From Methylococcaceae bacterium UBA6146 (GTDB lineage: Bacteria; Pseudomonadota; Gammaproteobacteria; Methylococcales; Methylomonadaceae): a DNA stretch of 64,000 nt. Below are positions 17,901 through 25,924 of the stretch, in pieces (position 1 is the first letter of the stretch; each line of letters starts with the position of its first letter). The translations under genes were made by a program, and so were the position numbers. The notes beneath the pieces are model-generated. The model had not been told where the DNA came from, made no database searches, and was given only the letters and a program-made list of their open reading frames with translations. The stretch spans positions 158,531-222,530 of the forward strand of contig DIUY01000009.1 of NCBI GenBank assembly GCA_002422395.1, read 5' to 3'.

Positions 17901-18411
17901 ACGGGTTGCCGGTCTAGTGGTGGATGTGCGCACCCGCCAGACCAAAAACGGTAAAACGATGGGTTTTGCGACACTTGACGATAGGACCGCAAGGCTTGAG
18001 TGCGCAGCCTTTGGCGATATATACGATCAATACCGGGGTATTTTTGTCCGCGATAAGTTGCTGATTGCTGAAGGTGCGGTGGCGGTTGACAGTTTTTCCG
18101 GTGCGTTGCGCTTAACGGTGGAAAAACTTTATGACATTGGCCAGGCCAGGGAAGCTTTTGCACGGGCTATCCACTTAACTTGGGCGGCAACGGAAAATGC
18201 CCGGCACACCCGTGTTTTTGTGAAGCAGTTGGAAGCCGTTTTGCTGCCTTTCAGGGGTGGTAACTGCCCTGTCGATATTGATTACAGCTCACAGTTTGCC
18301 AAGGCAAGCCTACGGTTTGGCGATGACTGGCGGGTACACCCTGATGATGAGTTGATAAGCAGGTTGCAGGCTTTGCCGGAAATTGCTGCGGTGGTGGTTA
18401 AATATCGCTAA
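14905..18411 (+). CDS. dnaE: DNA polymerase III alpha subunit
   Basis: DnaE is the replicative polymerase catalytic subunit. The 1168-aa length fits the Escherichia type. It has an N-terminal PHP domain (FVHLRLHTEFSLVDGIVKIK, VTDHANLF), the palm with catalytic aspartates at about D404/D406 (MPDFDIDFCMDRRDEV) and D556 (VKFDFLGLRTLT), the PGRGSGAGSLVAYAL motif, fingers around GFNKSHSAAYALVAY, a tandem HhH region (YGLGAIKGVGESAVEEV) and a C-terminal OB fold. The ATG at 14905 gives MSPEFVHLRLH as in the family; the ribosome site is weak. It seems to be a single-gene unit, convergent with rne. Confidence 0.98.
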   Translation: MSPEFVHLRLHTEFSLVDGIVKIKPLVKRLAELNMPAVAVTDHANLFSLVKFYKAASGQGIKPVVGADVLVFNPEEPATPYRLTLLVNHQQGYIALTELISKAYQEGQHQGVPMLQREWLEQNHHGLIALSGAMAGDIGKALLAENTEAAKQLAGYWSALFAQSFYLELQRVGKPDEERYIAAAVELALAMDLPVVATNDVRFLYREDFAAHEVRVCINQGRVLDDNRRPKDYTEQQYLRSSEEMQALFADIPEALANSVEIAKRCNLTLTLGENFLPDYPVPPGMTLAGLMADEARKGLDERLLQYPAVGKGSDAENRVAYYERLDTELKVINAMGFPGYFMIVADFIQWAKNNGIPVGPGRGSGAGSLVAYALKITDLDPIEFDLLFERFLNPERVSMPDFDIDFCMDRRDEVINYVAEHYGRDHVAQIITYGSMAAKAVIRDVGRVLGFSYGFVDRLAKLIPFEIGMTLTKALNDSPDLKQLYDNEEEVRSLIDMAMSLEGTARNAGKHAGGVVISPTKLTDFTPLYCEQGGGNLVTQFDKDDVEAVGLVKFDFLGLRTLTIIDWALQTINRKNGQTGVPLVDITKIPRDDAKSYELLKNARTTAVFQLESRGMKELIKKLKPDCFDDIIALVALFRPGPLESGMVDDYINVKHGAKAEYAHPLLEPILKPTNGVILYQEQVMQIARELALYTLGGADMLRRAMGKKKPEEMAKERDKFTVGAIENKVDEKIATYVFDLMEKFAGYGFNKSHSAAYALVAYQTAWLKAHYPAAFMAAVLSSDMDNTDKVVVLIEECRQMKLVICPPAINISEHKFTVNDANEIVYGLGAIKGVGESAVEEVIINERNQNGLFLGLYDLCKRVDLRKVNRRVLEALIKAGAFDEFNRCRASHLAELPVALKVAEQHGKMAQTGQNDLFGLSVNTAVDMEVATDTDAYSTVVEPWSENERLDAEKSILGLYLTGHPITQYEPELKQFTNGSIASLLETVERSRGNITARVAGLVVDVRTRQTKNGKTMGFATLDDRTARLECAAFGDIYDQYRGIFVRDKLLIAEGAVAVDSFSGALRLTVEKLYDIGQAREAFARAIHLTWAATENARHTRVFVKQLEAVLLPFRGGNCPVDIDYSSQFAKASLRFGDDWRVHPDDELISRLQALPEIAAVVVKYR

Positions 18412-18630
18412 AAGCGGTCTTGTAGGATGATGTCTGGCCGTCCCTACAAAGTCTAAGGGGATGCCTATGAAAATAGTTCTCCGGTAAAATTTTCCGCTCG
18501 TGCTGGGCTTTGTCGAAGGACGGGCGAAAAATCCAGGATAATGCGCCCACCCGTTCGTGCTGAGCTTGTCGAAGCATAAGCGGGTGGACGTGCGTTAAGG
18601 GCAGTTATTTTTGACGGAATCCTAACCGCA
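18412..18630. repeat. dnaE/rne convergent gap with two REP-like motifs
   Basis: The 219-bp gap between the 3' ends of dnaE and rne holds two copies of a short motif in the same orientation: CGTGCTGGGCTTTGTCGAAG near 18498 and CGTGCTGAGCTTGTCGAAGC near 18557. Such TGAGC..GTCGAAG motifs are widespread REP-type repeats in proteobacteria. A diverged relative (CGTCCTGAGCATATCGAAGG) is near 46664. They could act as transcription boundaries here; I see no T-run terminator. Confidence 0.5.
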
Positions 18631-21276
18631 TTAATGTGTTTCGGAATCCGGGTTTGTTTCTGCAACAACTTTAGGTGAAGCTGGTTCAGTGGCCTCCGGC
18701 TGGCTATTGGCGTCGGCCTGATCGCTAACAATAGGGCGGGGTTCTTCGGGTGCAGCCACAGCAACTTGAGCAGGAGCCTCTACTTTTGCGCCATTTTCCA
18801 CATTGTCTTCGGGTTTAGGTTCAGGCGTCTTGGCGTTTTCAATATCCCTATGTTCCTTCTCAGCCGATGGTACGGAAAATGGCGCCGGTGCTTTCGGTTC
18901 AGCAACAATGGCGTTAACCTCAGTTTGCTGGGCGTCGATGTGTTCTGCAGGTTGGATCATGTCAGTGTGGGTCTGGACATCCGGTTTTATGGATGTTTCA
19001 TGGTGTTCCGGTTGTCCGGCGGCGGCAAAAGGTTCGGCTGGGGCAGGCGATCCTGTGTGCGGGTTAGTTTCCGTGTCGGCGTCGGTTTCGGCAAAAAAAT
19101 CATGGTCGCCATTTTCCGTGCCGTTTTCCGGTTTTTTGTAGTTAGGATTACGTGGTCTCCTGCGGTTAGGCCCGCGCCTGGAGTTGGTCTTCTTGATGCT
19201 GGGTTTGGTTTGTTCATCGTTGGTTAGCGGCGCTTCGGTTGCCGTAAGCTCTATTGCAACGCTAGCTTCAGCGATTTCTTCAACGGGCTGCACAGCTTCT
19301 TCTTTAGTCTCTGGTGCTCTTACGAGCGGCAGGTTGGGCCGGACGTTTCTGCCCGACACTTTAAAGTTGGTGCTACGGGATACCGCCGCTTCACCCTGTT
19401 CTTTTTCCTGTTCTGTGGCGGCAACCGGGCTACCGTTGCGGTTGCGGCTGCTCTGGTTTCTGTTGCGCCTGTTGTTACGCGATTTATACGGGGATGCTTC
19501 AGTTGTCGGCTTAATTTCTTCGGTTTCCGCCGGTTGCAAGGCCTCTTTTTGTTCTGCTGCGGGCGGCTCGGCAGTTTGCACAGGCTCGACGCCTATGACC
19601 TCGACCAATTTGTGCCAGAAGCGCTTGATCAGGCTGGCGGTTTCGTTGTTATTGTTTTGTACCGGCTCAGGCATGTCATGCAGAAATTCTTTGACGACCG
19701 GTTTGTCAATTTTGGGTTTTAACTGTTGCGCAAACGCCGGTAAAGTAATGTCTTCCTCTTTGATTTGCAGATAGCTGGGTTTTTCATCTGCGACATCTTT
19801 TTCTTTAATACGCTCAATATCATAAGCGGGTGTTTCCAGATGCTTGCTAGGCAAAATGATAATGCCGACTTTTAGGCGTCCTTCAATTTGTTCAATCGCA
19901 TGGCGTTTTTCATTTAACAGGAACGTCGCGCATTCAATCGGCAAATGGGCGATGACTTTTTCGGTGCCTTTTTTCATTGCTTCTTCTTCAAGAATCCGCA
20001 ACACCGATAAAGCGACCGATTCAACATTACGGATGGTGCCTTGGCCTTTGCAACGCGGGCAGGGCAGTTGCGTGGAATCGCCTAATGAGGGGCGCATCCG
20101 TTGCCGTGACATTTCCAGCAAACCAAACCGGGAAATACGGCTGGTCTGAATACGTGCGCGGTCCAGTTTAAGCGCGTCACGCAAATGGTTTTCGACAATA
20201 CGCTGGTTTTTATTCGATAGCATGTCGATAAAATCAATGACAAACAACCCGCCTAAGTCGCGCAACCGGAGCTGCCGGGCAATTTCATCTGCGGCTTCTA
20301 TATTAGTGTTTAACGCCGTTTCTTCAATATCGCTGCCTTTGGTGGCGCGTGCCGAGTTTATGTCGATTGAAGTCAGGGCTTCGGTGTGGTCAATAACAAT
20401 TGAGCCGCCGGAAGGCAGTGACACTTCACGGCCATAAGCGATTTCAATTTGTGATTCAATCTGGTAGCGGTTAAACAAGGGGACGGCATCCTGATACAGC
20501 TTTGCCTTGGGCAAAAAATGCGGCATGACTTGCTTGAGGAAGTTTTGCACTAAGGCAAATGAATCTTTGTTGTCAATCAGGATTTCATCTATGTCGCCAC
20601 GCAGATGGTCGCGTAACGCCCTGATAATGACATTGCTTTCTTGGAAGACTAAAAACGGGGCGGTTTGCTCGTTGGAGGAGCGCTCAATGGCTTCCCAAAG
20701 CTGCATCAAATAATTTAAATCCCATTGCAGTTCTTCGGCGTTTTTGCCGCAACCGGCGGTTCTGACGATTAAGCCCATGTTGTCAGGGATTTCTAGCGAA
20801 GCCATGACTTCGCGCAATTCACTGCGGGTTTCGCCTTCGATACGCCGCGAAATGCCGCCTGCTTTCGGATTATTAGGCATTAATACCAAGTAAGTGCCGG
20901 CCAAACTGATGTAGGTTGTCAACGCCGCGCCTTTATTGCCTCGCTCCTCTTTTTCAATCTGGACAACAATTTCTTGACCCTCTTTAATCAAGTCCTTAAT
21001 GGCCGGACGGCGGCCATCATTTTCAACGCCATCTTGTAGCTGACGGTAAGAAGGGGAAATTTCCTTAAAGGGCAAAAAACCGTGTTTTTCGGATCCGTAG
21101 TTGACAAATGCGGCTTCTAGGCTAGGCTCTACGCGGGTTATTATGCCTTTGTATATATTAGATTTTTTTTGTTCTTTTGAGGGGACTTCTATGTCAAAAT
21201 CATAAAGTTTTTGACCGTCTACCAAAGCAACCCGCAGTTCTTCTGCCTGCGTAGCGTTGATAAGCATTCTTTTCAT
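18631..21276 (-). CDS. rne: ribonuclease E
   Basis: RNase E is the essential endoribonuclease of mRNA decay and rRNA/tRNA processing. The 881-aa protein has the conserved N-terminal half: MKRMLINATQAEELRVALVD, the S1 domain (about 35-120), the 5' sensor, the DNase I-like domain with catalytic aspartates (TSIDINSARAT; VIDFIDML), and the zinc-link CPRCKGQG. From about residue 500 it becomes a disordered scaffold rich in E, P and A with arginine-rich RNA-binding patches (RNNRRNRNQSSRNRNG; RRGPNRRRPRNP). The scaffold is shorter than in Escherichia (1061 aa in total). Divergent from rluC, as in enterics, with a long intervening region suited to 5'-UTR autoregulation. Confidence 0.96.
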   Translation of the reverse strand: MKRMLINATQAEELRVALVDGQKLYDFDIEVPSKEQKKSNIYKGIITRVEPSLEAAFVNYGSEKHGFLPFKEISPSYRQLQDGVENDGRRPAIKDLIKEGQEIVVQIEKEERGNKGAALTTYISLAGTYLVLMPNNPKAGGISRRIEGETRSELREVMASLEIPDNMGLIVRTAGCGKNAEELQWDLNYLMQLWEAIERSSNEQTAPFLVFQESNVIIRALRDHLRGDIDEILIDNKDSFALVQNFLKQVMPHFLPKAKLYQDAVPLFNRYQIESQIEIAYGREVSLPSGGSIVIDHTEALTSIDINSARATKGSDIEETALNTNIEAADEIARQLRLRDLGGLFVIDFIDMLSNKNQRIVENHLRDALKLDRARIQTSRISRFGLLEMSRQRMRPSLGDSTQLPCPRCKGQGTIRNVESVALSVLRILEEEAMKKGTEKVIAHLPIECATFLLNEKRHAIEQIEGRLKVGIIILPSKHLETPAYDIERIKEKDVADEKPSYLQIKEEDITLPAFAQQLKPKIDKPVVKEFLHDMPEPVQNNNNETASLIKRFWHKLVEVIGVEPVQTAEPPAAEQKEALQPAETEEIKPTTEASPYKSRNNRRNRNQSSRNRNGSPVAATEQEKEQGEAAVSRSTNFKVSGRNVRPNLPLVRAPETKEEAVQPVEEIAEASVAIELTATEAPLTNDEQTKPSIKKTNSRRGPNRRRPRNPNYKKPENGTENGDHDFFAETDADTETNPHTGSPAPAEPFAAAGQPEHHETSIKPDVQTHTDMIQPAEHIDAQQTEVNAIVAEPKAPAPFSVPSAEKEHRDIENAKTPEPKPEDNVENGAKVEAPAQVAVAAPEEPRPIVSDQADANSQPEATEPASPKVVAETNPDSETH

Positions 21277-21975
21277 TTTATATCCTTGTAGTGATCCTGC
21301 TCCATTATCAGATTTTAATAATCAGACGAGGCAAAGCCAACTTTAAAGCCTGTGCGGCAAGTTATTTTAGCTAGAGCGCGTTGGCGTTAGATTGCGCGCT
21401 TAGGTTAAAGAGTAGCTTGAGCTTCAACAAGCGATGACAATGATTGAAATCAAGCCACTGTTGCCAGTCTTAGCGGTAAATTCTGTTGTTAAGCAGGAGT
21501 TAAAAATCGTGCGTCAAGGGTCGAACGATGAACCCGAAAAAATCTTGCGATGCGGCTTGTAGTGCACAAGCTTAAATAAATCGCTCTGTTTTGAGACTGC
21601 TGTTATCTGCCATTACCAGTCTATCAACCGCTACTTTCCGATAAACTAAGTCGGGATAATGGGATTATAAAACGGCAATAGCAGACAAATACTTCCGCTT
21701 TTGTTCAGTTTTTCGATTGAAAACTGCTCCGCGTAGTATGTTTTTTAATAAAACCTGACTAATATAGCAACCTTATTGTCCCACTTCAATTTTAAAGCAT
21801 TGAAAGCTGTTTAAAAATGCCGCAAGCTAGTTCAGGACAAGGTGAAAAAGCGCGAAAAATGTGGGCGTGTATGGTATACATGAAGTTTTTTGGCGCTTTT
21901 TCAACGCTGTCATGGGCGACGCTGTAGTTTTTAAACAGCTTCTTAAACCTGATAGGATACTGGTATTATCACCTT
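21277..21975. promoter_or_regulatory. rne/rluC divergent intergenic region
   Basis: No gene is evident in this 699-bp gap between the divergent starts of rne and rluC. It must carry both promoters and the rne 5' UTR; in Escherichia the long rne leader lets RNase E regulate its own mRNA. The striking feature is the nested palindrome listed at 21804-21941 on the rluC side. I could not assign promoter boxes with confidence. Confidence 0.5.
21804..21941. repeat. nested 138-bp palindrome upstream of rluC
   Basis: Two concentric perfect inverted repeats: an outer 14-bp pair (AAGCTGTTTAAAAA at 21804-21817, TTTTTAAACAGCTT at 21928-21941) and an inner 10-bp pair (GAAAAAGCGC at 21844-21853, GCGCTTTTTC at 21893-21902), both centred near 21873. 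It ends 34 bp before the rluC ATG. It could be a cruciform or RNA hairpin regulating rluC, or an inserted palindromic element; I saw no clear flanking duplication and no second copy. Confidence 0.8.
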
Positions 21976-22959
21976 ATGAACACAGCAGAACACAGCGCAG
22001 CCCCTATTGTTCAAGTGGTTGAAATCACTGAAGACAACAGTGATCAACGGCTGGATAATTTTTTAATCACCCGTTTGAAAGGTGTGCCTAAAAGCCGCAT
22101 TTACCGGATAGTCCGTAAAGGTGAGGTTAGGGTCAATAAAGGCCGCGTCGATGTCAATTACCGTTTAGTGGTTGGCGACATGGTCAGAATCCCACCCGTC
22201 AGGGTCGCGGAAAGGACAGCGGAGTCATTTGTCGCCCAAGGTCTGAAAGAACTTTTACAGCAGGGTATTTTGTTTGAAGATGACGTCCTGTTAATTATCA
22301 ACAAGCCGGCCGGTTTTGCTGTGCATGGCGGCAGCGGCGTCACTTCAGGCATTATCGAAGGCTTACGGCTAATCAGGCCTGAAGCGCATTTTTTGGAACT
22401 GGTGCACCGGCTTGATAAGGATACGTCCGGCTGTTTGTTAATCGCCAAAAAACGTTCAGCCTTAAGGCAATTGCACGATCTTTTTCGCGATGACCACGTT
22501 CACAAGACTTATCTGGCGCTGTTGGCAGGGCAATGGGCAAGAAAAAAATTGCTTGTCAATGCACCGTTGCAAAAAAATGTCAGTCAGGGCGGTGAACGTA
22601 TGGTGGTGATTAGCCAATCTGGCAAGGCCGCTGAAACGTCCTTTGTGCGTTTGCAGCTTTTCCGCGATGCAACCTTGGTTGAGGCTTCACCAAAAACTGG
22701 GCGCACCCACCAAATCCGTGTCCACGCGGCAAGCTTGGGGCATCCTATTGTCGGCGATGACCGCTATGGCTTGGATGAAGTCAACAAAAGCTTTAAAACC
22801 CGCGGTTATAAACGCATGTTTTTACATGCCGCCACGTTAAAATTCCGACATCCCATCACAGGTGCATTATTGGCAGTTTCAGCCCCTTTACCTCAGCAAC
22901 TCGATCAATTACTAAAAAAAGAACCATCAAAACATGAAACATTAAGTTATGAAAAATAG
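21976..22959 (+). CDS. rluC: 23S rRNA pseudouridine synthase RluC
   Basis: RluC modifies uridines 955, 2504 and 2580 of 23S rRNA (Escherichia numbering). The 327-aa protein has an N-terminal S4 RNA-binding domain (DQRLDNFLITRLKGVPKSRI) and the pseudouridine synthase core with the catalytic aspartate in HRLDKDTSGCLLIAKK, then KTGRTHQIRVHAASLGHPIV. Placement divergent from rne matches enterics and supports the RluC assignment over RluD. Its 3' end overlaps the next gene by 11 nt, forming an rluC-HAD-sppA operon. Confidence 0.93.
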   Translation: MNTAEHSAAPIVQVVEITEDNSDQRLDNFLITRLKGVPKSRIYRIVRKGEVRVNKGRVDVNYRLVVGDMVRIPPVRVAERTAESFVAQGLKELLQQGILFEDDVLLIINKPAGFAVHGGSGVTSGIIEGLRLIRPEAHFLELVHRLDKDTSGCLLIAKKRSALRQLHDLFRDDHVHKTYLALLAGQWARKKLLVNAPLQKNVSQGGERMVVISQSGKAAETSFVRLQLFRDATLVEASPKTGRTHQIRVHAASLGHPIVGDDRYGLDEVNKSFKTRGYKRMFLHAATLKFRHPITGALLAVSAPLPQQLDQLLKKEPSKHETLSYEK

Positions 22960-23596
22960 ATTTGATTTGATCATATTTGATTGGGACGGCACTCTGATTG
23001 ACTCTATCGATTGGATCACCCATTGCTTACAAACTGCTGGCGCACGTTGCGGTTGTGCCGTCCCTGAACGCCAAGCGGCTAAAGATGTCATTGGCTTAAG
23101 CATTGATAAAGCCATGCGGGCTTTATTTCCCGAAGCCGATGAAACAATCCGGGCGCAATTGGTCAGCCACTACAGCCAAGAATATTTTTCTAAGCAAATC
23201 AGCGGCGATGATTTGTTTGCTGGGGTTTATGACATGTTGGTCCAATTAAAAGCATTAGGCTACCAGTTAGCCGTCGCCACCGGAAAAACCCGCGCCGGAT
23301 TGGATGAAGCATTAACGGGCACGGGAACGGCCGAATTGTTTTGCGCAACACGCTGCGCTGATGAAACAGCGTCCAAACCTGATCCCCGAATGCTTAACGA
23401 AATTATGCGGCATGCCAATGTCGCCAAAGAGCGCACGTTAATGGTGGGCGATTCTATCCATGACCTGCAAATGGCGCTGAATGCCCAAATAGCGTCAATA
23501 GGCGTGTCATGTGGTGCGCATTCCGAAGCATTTTTGCAACACTATCAACCGTTATACTGCTTGCGCGAGCCAACGCAGTTATTGGAATTAATCTAG
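22949..23596 (+). CDS. HAD-superfamily hydrolase, phosphoglycolate phosphatase-like
   Basis: A 215-residue HAD-IA hydrolase. Motif I is FDWDGTLIDS (nucleophile and acid aspartates), motif II is VATGKTRAG, the lysine lies in TASKPDPRML, and motif IV is MVGDSIHDLQMA. A helical cap lies between motifs I and II. Substrate is not evident; relatives act on phosphoglycolate or similar small phosphoesters. It overlaps rluC by 11 nt and precedes the SppA-like gene by 11 bp, so it is the middle gene of a three-gene unit. Confidence 0.88.
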   Translation: MKNRFDLIIFDWDGTLIDSIDWITHCLQTAGARCGCAVPERQAAKDVIGLSIDKAMRALFPEADETIRAQLVSHYSQEYFSKQISGDDLFAGVYDMLVQLKALGYQLAVATGKTRAGLDEALTGTGTAELFCATRCADETASKPDPRMLNEIMRHANVAKERTLMVGDSIHDLQMALNAQIASIGVSCGAHSEAFLQHYQPLYCLREPTQLLELI

Positions 23597-23607
23597 GATT
23601 AACACAA

Positions 23608-24585
23608 ATGGAAACTCAACAAGACAATAAAACACAGACAGAATACGTGCCGCCTTTAGGCTGGGAACGTGAGGTGATAGAAAAGCTGGCTTTTGCGGCG
23701 ATTAATGAGCAGAAAAGGACGCGGCGCTGGGGGATTTTCTTTAAGGGTCTGCTGTTTTTATATCTGATTGGGCTTGCGTGGCTGGCCGTGTATCCCAAGA
23801 TAAAAGCCGATTTTGGCACGGTTAGCGAGGGCCATACCGCAGTTATCAATGTGGTTGGAATGATTGCCGAGGACAAGCAAGCCAATGCCGCCGATATTAT
23901 TGAAAGCTTGCGGGATGCGGTTAAGGACACAAACACTAAAGGCATTATTTTGCATGCCAATTCACCAGGCGGCAGTCCGGTACAGTCGGCCTATGTTTAT
24001 GAAGAAATAAGGAAAATTAAAAAAGAACATCCGAAGCTGCCCATTTATGCAGTCGTCAGTGATGTGTGCGCGTCGGGTTGCTATTACATTGCCGCCGCCG
24101 CCGATAAGATTTTTGTCAATCAGGCCAGTTTGGTCGGTTCGATAGGGGTGCTCATGGATGGCTTTGGTTTTGTTGACACTATGCAAAAGATGGGCGTAGA
24201 GCGGCGCTTACTGACAGCCGGTGCGCATAAGGCGATGCTGGACCCCTTTTCGCCACCTAAAGAAGATGAAACCCGTTATATGCAAGGCTTGCTGGAGCAG
24301 GTGCACCAGCAATTCATCAACGCGGTAAAAACTGGCCGTGGTGAACGTCTTAAAGAAACCCCCGAGCTGTTTTCGGGCTTGGTTTGGACGGGCGAAGCGG
24401 GAGTTAAACTGGGCATTGCCGACGATTTTGCTAGTGAAGAAACCGTTGCTAAAGAAGTTATTGGCGCAGAAAAGCGGCTTAACTTTACCCGGCAAGAACG
24501 TTTGATTGACCGGATAGCAGGAAAATTAGGCGCTGCTTTTGGCCAAGCTATTGGTAGCGTCGTGCAAATGCCCGCATTGCGTTAA
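23608..24585 (+). CDS. S49-family signal peptide peptidase SppA-like
   Basis: A 325-aa S49 serine protease that digests cleaved signal peptides or other membrane peptides. I start at 23608 (METQQDNKTQTEYV) where AGGATTAACACAA precedes the ATG; a longer frame runs back into the HAD gene. One membrane segment follows (LLFLYLIGLAWLAVYPKI, about residues 47-64), then the protease fold with HANSPGGSPVQSAYVYEEI and the serine region VCASGCYYIAAAADKIFVNQ followed by GSIGVLMDGFG. Its length fits the short single-domain type rather than the 67-kDa SppA. Confidence 0.88.
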   Translation: METQQDNKTQTEYVPPLGWEREVIEKLAFAAINEQKRTRRWGIFFKGLLFLYLIGLAWLAVYPKIKADFGTVSEGHTAVINVVGMIAEDKQANAADIIESLRDAVKDTNTKGIILHANSPGGSPVQSAYVYEEIRKIKKEHPKLPIYAVVSDVCASGCYYIAAAADKIFVNQASLVGSIGVLMDGFGFVDTMQKMGVERRLLTAGAHKAMLDPFSPPKEDETRYMQGLLEQVHQQFINAVKTGRGERLKETPELFSGLVWTGEAGVKLGIADDFASEETVAKEVIGAEKRLNFTRQERLIDRIAGKLGAAFGQAIGSVVQMPALR

Positions 24586-24930
24586 ATTAAGCGGGGATTC
24601 AGGTTGGCTGGTCAAGATAGCAACAGCCGCAAGATTTTGTTTCCTTAAATAAAAAATGCTGTGCGATGGCGACTTGCCGAAGGGCATTGCGATAAGCGGG
24701 TTAGGTGGTGCCTAATCTGTAACGGTTTATTGGTTGCTGCATGTGCATGTCGGGATAAACCGCCCAACAACAATTATGGCTTTACCATTACCGTTGATTG
24801 GGCCCCATAAACGGCGGGCAATCGGCGGTGGCTTTTAAAGCACGTTTTTAATAACAAATGTTATCCCGATGGGCTTTTCCGTGGCTTCGCCCATCGGGTG
24901 ACGCCAATTCGGCTTATGCTCTGGAATGGT
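24586..24930. other. intergenic region with a perfect hairpin
   Basis: No gene is visible in these 345 bp. Near its end CCCGATGGGC (24865-24874) and GCCCATCGGG (24889-24898) form a 10-bp perfect stem with a 14-nt loop and no T-run, just upstream of the PepSY-like gene. It may affect transcription into the two-component operon. Confidence 0.5.
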
Positions 24931-25206
24931 ATGAGAAACTTAATTAATGCGGCTGTGATGATGTTTCTTATTGCCCACAGCTGTTTTGCAGATGATAAAA
25001 ATAGTGAAGCCGGCAGCCGTTTGGAACAGATCAGCTTGGAACAAGCCACCCGGCTTATTATCACTAAGGATGGCAGCAACCGTGTGCTGGGTGCGCGGAC
25101 TGTGGACATGGACGGGAAATATATACACATTATTAAAGTGTTAACCCCCAAGGGGCGTATCCGGCATTATAAAATTGCGGCCGGAACTGGCGAAATGCTC
25201 AATTGA
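24931..25206 (+). CDS. PepSY-like secreted small protein
   Basis: A protein of 91 aa if started at 24931 (MRNLINAAVMMFLIAHSCFA) with GGAATGGT before the ATG; the frame opens 11 codons earlier. The N-terminus is a signal peptide likely cut after CFA. The remainder (LEQATRLIITKDGSNRVLGA; KYIHIIKVLTPKGRIRHYKI) has the PepSY-type two-strand pattern found in periplasmic proteins encoded beside sensor kinases. It lies 27 bp before the response regulator gene and probably modulates or reports to the kinase. Family call by pattern only. Confidence 0.65.
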   Translation: MRNLINAAVMMFLIAHSCFADDKNSEAGSRLEQISLEQATRLIITKDGSNRVLGARTVDMDGKYIHIIKVLTPKGRIRHYKIAAGTGEMLN

Positions 25207-25233
25207 CACAGTAAACGGATTATCAAAATAACC

Positions 25234-25911
25234 ATGCGTATTCTTATCGTTGAAGATGAAGTCACTCTTTGCAGACAAATGCAACATTATTTTGCCGATA
25301 AAGGGTTTGCGGTCGATACCGCCCACACCGGTGGCGATGGCTACTACATGGGCAAGGAATATCCTGTGGACGCGGCGATTATCGATATTGGCTTGCCTGA
25401 TTTTTCAGGCATCGAGCTTATCAAACGCTTGCGCAAAGATAAGGTCGGCATACCGATTTTGGTGCTGACGGCTAGAAGCCGCTGGCAGGAAAAGGTGGAG
25501 GGTTTGGAAGCGGGTGCTGATGATTATCTGGTCAAGCCATTCCAGTATGAAGAGTTGCTTGCCCGTATCAACGCATTGATAAGACGTTCGGCCGGGCAAG
25601 CGCATCCGGTTTTGAGCCATGACAATATTGAACTGGACACTATCGCCCAAGAAGTTTTTGTCTCCGGCGAAAAACTGGAATTGACCGCTTACGAATATAA
25701 GGTATTGGAATATCTTATGCTCCGTAAAGGCGAGCTTATTTCAAAATCGGTGTTGACCGCCCATATTTATGATGAGGATTTTGACCGTGACAGCAATGTC
25801 ATTGAAGTCTTTATCGGTCGCCTTAGAAAAAAACTGGATCCTGATGGTAGCCGTAAACCAATCGAAACTTTGCGTGGACGTGGCTACCGCATTTCGGCTT
25901 CGGCATCCTGA
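25234..25911 (+). CDS. OmpR-family response regulator, PhoP/QseB-like
   Basis: A 225-residue two-component regulator. The receiver domain has the acidic pair in IVEDE, the phosphoacceptor D51 (AIIDIGLPDFSG), T79 and K101 (LVKPF). The C-terminal winged-helix DNA-binding domain runs from about 125 (IELDTIAQEVFVSGEKLELT) to EVFIGRLRKKLD and ETLRGRGYRI. It is followed after 13 bp by the cognate kinase. The receiver resembles PhoP/QseB, but the stimulus is unknown. Confidence 0.92.
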   Translation: MRILIVEDEVTLCRQMQHYFADKGFAVDTAHTGGDGYYMGKEYPVDAAIIDIGLPDFSGIELIKRLRKDKVGIPILVLTARSRWQEKVEGLEAGADDYLVKPFQYEELLARINALIRRSAGQAHPVLSHDNIELDTIAQEVFVSGEKLELTAYEYKVLEYLMLRKGELISKSVLTAHIYDEDFDRDSNVIEVFIGRLRKKLDPDGSRKPIETLRGRGYRISASAS

Positions 25912-25924
25912 TTAGCGGTTGTAA

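Noticed and set aside
18766..20713. Several plus-strand frames opposite rne
   Set aside because: They are produced by the repetitive, low-complexity rne C-terminal region and by antisense bias; rne is unambiguous.
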